This document shows positions 24,441 through 27,721 of a stretch of DNA of 27,721 bases, in pieces. The position numbers and the translations under genes are program-made. Every line of letters begins with the position of its first letter. Position 1 is the first letter of the stretch. The DNA lies in assembly GCA_946481095.1 (NCBI GenBank), contig CAMLML010000064.1, forward strand, positions 1 to 27,721, in the 5' to 3' direction. This DNA is from an uncultured Cellvibrio sp. (GTDB lineage: Bacteria > Pseudomonadota > Gammaproteobacteria > Pseudomonadales > Cellvibrionaceae). The notes below the pieces were generated by a model. The model was given only the letters and a program-made list of their open reading frames with translations, had not been told where the DNA came from and searched no databases.

Positions 24441-24505
24441 CACTTACCACCGACCACGTGTCGGCATAAAGTAATGTGACCACAAACCACAGAGGAGCAA
24501 TTTTC

Positions 24506-25525
24506 ATGAATCTTACAACACTCGGTATTGATTTGGCGAAAACTTCTTTCAGTCTGGTAGGCATGGACGAGCGAGGCACAGTGATTTTACGCAAAACGCT
24601 AAAACGGGATTCGCTGTTGCCGTTTATTGCCCAATGTCCCCAATGTTTGATCGGCATGGAGGCCTGTAGCGGGGCACACTATTGGGCGAGAGAATGTCGA
24701 AAGTTGGGACATGAGGTCGGCATTATGGCGGCCAAATTTATTACGCCGTTTCGCAAAGGTGGTAAAAACGATAACAACGATGCTGAAGCGATTTGTGAAG
24801 CAGTCAAGCGTCAAGGCATTTGGTTTGTGCCGGTTAAAACAGCCGATCAACAAGCCTCACTCTGCGTGCATCGAATTCGACAAGGCGTGATAGCGGAACG
24901 AACAGCGTTGATCAATCAACTGCGCGGATTATTAATGGAATTTGGATTTGTGATTCCCAAAGGGCGCTATCCGGCGCAAAAAGAAATTCCGTTAATCCTG
25001 GAAGATGCAGAAAACGGATTGCCGATGTTGGCGAGACACATGATTCAAACCCTCTGGCAAAAAATCAAACAGGCGAATGAGGAATTATTATTTTACGATC
25101 GGGAATTATCAAAGCAAGTGAGACAAAACCCCAATGCCAAACGCTTGATGACGATACCAGGCGTAGGTGAGCAAGTCGCTACCTGTGTAACGGCCAGCGT
25201 ACCCGATCCGAACCTGTTTAAAAACGCTCGACAGTTTGCGGCCTGGATAGGATTGGTACCGAGACAACACACGACAGGTGGTCATGTTCGATTGGGTCGC
25301 ATCACCAAACAGGGCGACAGTTATTTGCGGATGTGTTTGGTGCATGGCGCAAGATCAGTGATTGCGAATTTAAAAAACAAACAAGACAAGGTGAGTTGTT
25401 GGATCAGACAATTAGTTGAGCGTCGTGGATATTTACGCGCGATTGTTGCAGTTGCAGCACGCAATGCGCGAATGATCTGGACGCTGCTAACCAAACAGGA
25501 AGATTACAAAGTAATGCCTGTGTAA
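24506..25525 (+). CDS. IS110-family (IS1111 group) DEDD transposase
   Basis: The 339-residue recombinase has the RuvC-like DEDD domain at the N-terminus: Asp9 in LGIDLAK, Glu52 in GMEACSG, and Asp89/Asp92 in GKNDNNDAEAI. The central region is helical. The C-terminal Transposase_20 domain has PGVGEQVATC, FAAWIGLVPRQHTTGGHVRL and LVHGARSV, with the catalytic Ser at about residue 284. In this family both active sites form a composite centre directed by an RNA. ATG 24506 is chosen over the longer frame (24476) because GAGGAG lies 9 bases upstream and the domain starts at once. The gene is intact and on the strand opposite to the cassette genes. Confidence 0.95.
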   Translation: MNLTTLGIDLAKTSFSLVGMDERGTVILRKTLKRDSLLPFIAQCPQCLIGMEACSGAHYWARECRKLGHEVGIMAAKFITPFRKGGKNDNNDAEAICEAVKRQGIWFVPVKTADQQASLCVHRIRQGVIAERTALINQLRGLLMEFGFVIPKGRYPAQKEIPLILEDAENGLPMLARHMIQTLWQKIKQANEELLFYDRELSKQVRQNPNAKRLMTIPGVGEQVATCVTASVPDPNLFKNARQFAAWIGLVPRQHTTGGHVRLGRITKQGDSYLRMCLVHGARSVIANLKNKQDKVSCWIRQLVERRGYLRAIVAVAARNARMIWTLLTKQEDYKVMPV

Positions 25526-25629
25526 ATCGAGAAATGAAAAACGAAAAACCGGATGAAGAATGAAGGTGAGAATTGAAAATGAAAAAAGCAAAAGCGGTTA
25601 ATCAGTGAAAAAGGGAGCGTGAAGTACGA

Positions 25630-25845
25630 AAGAGTCAGTGCTGAATGATCGACAACAGATCATCAGCCACCACCGAGTCCTGCGAAGGCAGTTGATGACA
25701 ATCAGGTCAGACCGAGGAAACCCAAGCCTGTTGAACTTGGAGATTTAAAAAAGTCGTCTAACGAATGAGGCGGTTTCCACGCGAATGTTCATCTTGGTTC
25801 AGCAACAAAAGCAGTTGCCAGAAACCGAATGTAGAGGTGCAGTTC
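25630..25845 (+). ncRNA. candidate bridge (seeker) RNA of the IS1111-group element
   Basis: Three structures lie in order in the non-coding right end. A 5' hairpin, 25640-25667, pairs GCTGAATGATC with GATCATCAGC (one bulge). A target loop, 25716-25778, has outer stems GGAAAC/GTTTCC and GCCT/AGGC, a left guide GTTGAACTTGG (25730-25740), a hairpin GATTT-AAAA-AAGTC, and a right guide containing TAACG (25759-25763). A donor loop (about 25781-25840) has GTTCATCTT (25787-25795), a hairpin with GCAAC/GTTGC, and GAATGTA (25827-25833). The left target guide can pair over 11 positions (9 Watson-Crick, 2 G-U) with 25899-25909, next to the insertion point. The ends of the RNA are guesses; the fold was made by hand. 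Confidence 0.7.
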
Positions 25846-25882
25846 GAATCTGAAAGTCAAAAACGGTTTTTGCTTGACGAAC

Positions 25883-25894
25883 GGGGGAGTTCAT
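25883..25894 (+). repeat. subterminal inverted repeat, right
   Basis: GGGGGAGTTCAT, exact inverse of 24429-24440. It is 3 bases inside the inferred right end. Confidence 0.85.
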
Positions 25895-25897
25895 GTA

Positions 25898-26025
25898 GCC
25901 GAGTTCAGCGGCAGTTTTTAAGTTGTGGTTTTATGGAATACTTTTGCGCAGCAAAACCATAAAACCGCGACTTAAAAACTGTCCAGTGCAGCGAAGCGGA
26001 ACGGTGCTGCAACGACTTGTTATGC
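25898..26025 (-). other. right part of the attC split by the insertion sequence
   Basis: CAGTTTTTAAGTTGTGGTTT (25912-25931) pairs with the stretch ending CGACTTAAAAACTG, around a loop with TTTTGCGCAGCAAAA. The right core GTTATGC is at 26019-26025, preceded by GCTGCAACGACTT. GCATAAC on the minus strand matches the TTATGC that opens the DUF4062 cassette near 27097. With 24415-24421 it makes an attC of about 135 bp. Confidence 0.82.
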
Positions 26026-26027
26026 AT

Positions 26028-27080
26028 TTACTCTTTGGGTTTCCTTGGCTTTCGTACTTTGGCTTTTGCTGATGTAGGGTTTTCTGTTTCCTTTTTTTGT
26101 TGCTCACTTATGGTCGTTGTTTTATCAATATATGCCAATAAGCCCATTCCTTTTGGAGTAAGTCTGTAACGTTGCCACTGAACACCTGCGACCTTTTCAA
26201 GACTTGCCAAGCCATGTACTTCTAGCTTTGGCATTACATTGAAATATAAGATTTGAGTAAGATCAGTAGCTCCTATTTGATTAGTTACACCAGTAACCAT
26301 AGTGTCCCTCATGCCAACTAAAATACGAAGTAATGTGTATTTTTTTGGAGGCTTCTCCGGCGAAAAAACATGTGTTTCAATTGTTATATTATTAAGAATG
26401 TCTTTAATTTCTCCGAAATTTTCACTTACATCATTTTTTTCTGACTTCATAGGTGCTGTGCTTTTTTGTTGCTCCTCAAGCAGCTTAATTTCTTTTTCTA
26501 GAAGCTGATTATGTTTATGAAGCCTAGAGATTTCTTCTAATAATGAGGCAGACTCGGCAACCTCGGAACCAGAAATCCATCCAGTAAACTCATATCGATT
26601 CATAAAGTCTGATATTGTTTCGTGCACAGAAAGCTTAATGTCTTTTGTATCATTAAAAAATGATGATATTCTCATTAAAACCTTTTCTCTAAAAAGTTTT
26701 AATTCTTGAGTTCTTTCTGTTTCGATTGCATTTTTTCCTTCACTTTTTACTTTTTCGTCTATAGCTAACTCAGTTATAACTGTAGCAAAAACTGGAATTC
26801 CTTTACTTACTGCATAGTCATATTCAAGCTCCGTATAACTAAGCGCAGTTTTTGGATCGACACTGCCATAACGACCCCCTAGAATTAACATATAGACATC
26901 TGACTCATCTATCCATCGGCGAATAGTTTCAAGCTGAGATTCACTTCCTGCCGAAAAAAGCTCCATTCCCGCAGGAATATGGCCTGCTTTTAAGATTGCT
27001 TCCACAGCAGCCTGACGCTCAACTTTCAAATCCAAATAAGTTGAAGACACGAATATTTGAAGCTTCTTTTTAGATGGCAT
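26028..27080 (-). CDS. integron cassette DUF4062 protein with coiled coil and winged-helix-like C-terminus
   Basis: The 350-residue product starts MPSKKKLQIFVSSTYLDLKV. Residues about 6-100 are a DUF4062 domain: IFVSSTYLDLKVER, the IRRWIDESDVYMLILGGRYGS core and the SYTELEYDYAVSKGIPVF segment, a Rossmann-like fold related to TIR-type sensing domains. Residues about 175-207 are a coiled coil, about 245-320 look like a winged helix (LLRILVGMRD to YRLTPKGMGLLAYI), and the last 16 residues are a Lys/Arg/Pro tail. ATG 27080 has AAGGA at good spacing; the longer frame runs into the attC. DUF4062 occurs in several immune-like signalling proteins, so a phage-defence role is plausible but unproven. 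Confidence 0.85.
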   Translation of the reverse strand: MPSKKKLQIFVSSTYLDLKVERQAAVEAILKAGHIPAGMELFSAGSESQLETIRRWIDESDVYMLILGGRYGSVDPKTALSYTELEYDYAVSKGIPVFATVITELAIDEKVKSEGKNAIETERTQELKLFREKVLMRISSFFNDTKDIKLSVHETISDFMNRYEFTGWISGSEVAESASLLEEISRLHKHNQLLEKEIKLLEEQQKSTAPMKSEKNDVSENFGEIKDILNNITIETHVFSPEKPPKKYTLLRILVGMRDTMVTGVTNQIGATDLTQILYFNVMPKLEVHGLASLEKVAGVQWQRYRLTPKGMGLLAYIDKTTTISEQQKKETENPTSAKAKVRKPRKPKE

Positions 27081-27091
27081 ATATTTTCCTT

Positions 27092-27206
27092 GCATAACGT
27101 TAAGATTTGCGGTGACTTTTTTGTTGCGCTTTTGTGTTACACATAATGAGCACTGCGAATGCAAAAGCGCAACAAAAATGGCATCCGCAACATTGCTTTG
27201 TTAGGG
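27092..27206 (-). other. attC recombination site (115 bp)
   Basis: Left core GCATAAC (27092-27098) and right core GTTAGGG (27200-27206). The outer arms end in TTTGCGG and CCGCAAC. The inner arms contain a perfect 17-bp inverted repeat, TTTTTGTTGCGCTTTTG and its complement, around the loop TGTTACACATAATGAGC. It belongs to the cassette of the gene at 27213-27656 and ends seven bases before that gene's stop. Confidence 0.9.
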
Positions 27207-27212
27207 CTACTG

Positions 27213-27656
27213 TTATGTGTTAATAATTCTAGACGCCAGTATAAATTCACAATAGTTGAAATTAAATGTTTTGTCTGGATCATAAACCATAATTTTAAAT
27301 GGAGCATAAAGATGAAAGTCGAAAACCGTTTGCTTAATATTGTAAGAACTTAGATTGATTTCTAATAGCGACTTCGCAGCTTCACATAACATAGAATGGT
27401 ACAAAATTGCATTTGGATTTTTATTGTAAGTGGAAAATTCTGACTCTAATAACTTTCCATTAGATTTTGATACTTCAAAATATTTCCAAGAAGCCGGATC
27501 GCGCTCATTACACTTATTAGTTTGCAATGATATTGCCGAATAACCATGCCATGGAAATATGTCATATAAAAGCCCACAGAGTGTTTTGTCCTGCCATATA
27601 TGGTTTGGCACGGAAGAAACTAGTTTTTCAATATCAAATTTGAAATTCGTAGTCAC
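27213..27656 (-). CDS. integron cassette protein of unknown function
   Basis: The 147-residue product, starting at GTG 27656, is soluble, rich in aromatic residues and Asn, and has no signal peptide (VTTNFKFDIEKLVSSVPNHI; later WKYFEVSKSNGKLLESEF and YAPFKIMVYDPDKTFNFNYC). I recognise no family. There is no ATG near the expected start; GTG lies 13 bases after the cassette boundary and only a weak GGGC precedes it. The gene fills its cassette between the attC at 27092-27206 and the one at the right edge, in the same direction as its neighbours. Confidence 0.68.
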   Translation of the reverse strand: MTTNFKFDIEKLVSSVPNHIWQDKTLCGLLYDIFPWHGYSAISLQTNKCNERDPASWKYFEVSKSNGKLLESEFSTYNKNPNAILYHSMLCEAAKSLLEINLSSYNIKQTVFDFHLYAPFKIMVYDPDKTFNFNYCEFILASRIINT

Positions 27657-27662
27657 TAAGAA

Positions 27663-27721
27663 GCCCTAACGTTAAGTTCAGCGGCAGTTTTTGTGTTGCG
27701 CTTTTGAGTTACACTAAATGA
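27663..27721 (-). other. attC recombination site cut by the window edge
   Basis: GCCCTAAC followed by GTTAAGTTCAGCGGCAG and TTTTTGTGTTGCGCTTTTG closely matches the left half of the attC at 27092-27206 and, after IS removal, the one at 24415/25898. It shows that the array continues to the right. Confidence 0.8.

Larger units (their letters stand above)
24422..25897 (+). mobile_element. IS1111-group (IS110 family) insertion sequence in an attC site
   Basis: The element of about 1476 bp encodes one DEDD transposase and has 12-bp subterminal inverted repeats, ATGAACTCCCCC at 24429-24440 and its complement GGGGGAGTTCAT at 25883-25894. Assuming the usual IS1111 spacing of 7 bases outside the left repeat and 3 outside the right, the ends are 24422 and 25897, and removing it restores a continuous attC. 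No target duplication is seen, as expected for this family. IS1111-attC elements with this habit are known; the non-coding right end of about 370 bases is where this group encodes its guide RNA. Confidence 0.88.

Noticed and set aside
25755..25790. GTCTAACGAATGAGGC as the start of another attC inside the IS
   Set aside because: No matching GTTRRRY arm follows. Its position in the paired loop next to the GTTGAACTTGG guide makes a guide segment a better explanation.
25765..25962. Plus-strand 65-codon open frame at the right end of the IS
   Set aside because: It crosses the IS boundary into the attC and overlaps the structured RNA; no start signal.
27081..27164. Longer N-terminus for the DUF4062 protein
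   Set aside because: It would be translated from the attC of the neighbouring cassette; ATG 27080 has a good Shine-Dalgarno and starts directly at the domain.
23870..27721. CRISPR array, suggested by several similar palindromic repeats
   Set aside because: The repeats are long, imperfect and separated by whole genes; they fit attC sites, and no regular repeat-spacer pattern exists.

Overview
The window looks like a chromosomal segment of a plant-polysaccharide-degrading gammaproteobacterium, most likely Cellvibrio or a close relative. This is inferred from the serine-rich linker joining a carbohydrate-binding module to a pectate lyase, the concentration of pectin-degrading genes, the moderate GC content and the cellvibrio-like glycogen cluster. 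No 16S or other marker gene is present to prove it.

Left part (1-3255): the N-terminal two thirds of a membrane sensor (CHASE plus PAS, minus strand, cut by the window edge), then a secreted modular PL1 pectate lyase, closed by a strong hairpin. Glycogen block (3240-12283): glgB-glgA on the minus strand and glgC-GH57-malQ-pilZ on the plus strand diverge from a 334-base control region. The genes cover ADP-glucose synthesis, chain elongation, branching and alpha-glucan rearrangement; the PilZ gene suggests a cyclic-di-GMP link. A small coiled-coil gene of unknown function follows at 12355-12615.

Pectin/rhamnogalacturonan block (13096-22352): a GH43-like lipoprotein, a sugar isomerase/epimerase-like TIM barrel, a GPH-family symporter with a GH105 unsaturated uronyl hydrolase (one minus-strand operon), and, divergently, a Tat-exported PL26-like exo-rhamnogalacturonan lyase with a tandem-domain CE12 acetylesterase. 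Together these would deacetylate and cut rhamnogalacturonan I outside the cytoplasm, import unsaturated oligosaccharides and split them inside. The GH105/PL26 divergent region carries direct repeats next to a TATAAT box, a likely shared operator. Several short palindromic repeats (three families) sit between genes.

Right part (22496-27721): the distal part of an integron gene-cassette array, all genes on the minus strand, so any integrase would lie beyond the right edge. attC sites can be read at 23870-24008, 27092-27206 and 27663-edge. One more (24415-24421 plus 25898-26025) is split by a 1.48 kb IS1111-group (IS110 family) element, and a truncated one at 23112-23137 is cut by a piece of an apparent IS3-family end. 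Cassette genes are small and mostly unknown; one encodes a DUF4062 protein that may be a defence factor. The highlight is the non-coding right end of the IS. It folds on paper into a bridge/seeker RNA: a target loop whose left guide pairs over 11 nt with the attC sequence beside the insertion, and a donor loop whose guides match the element's own ends.
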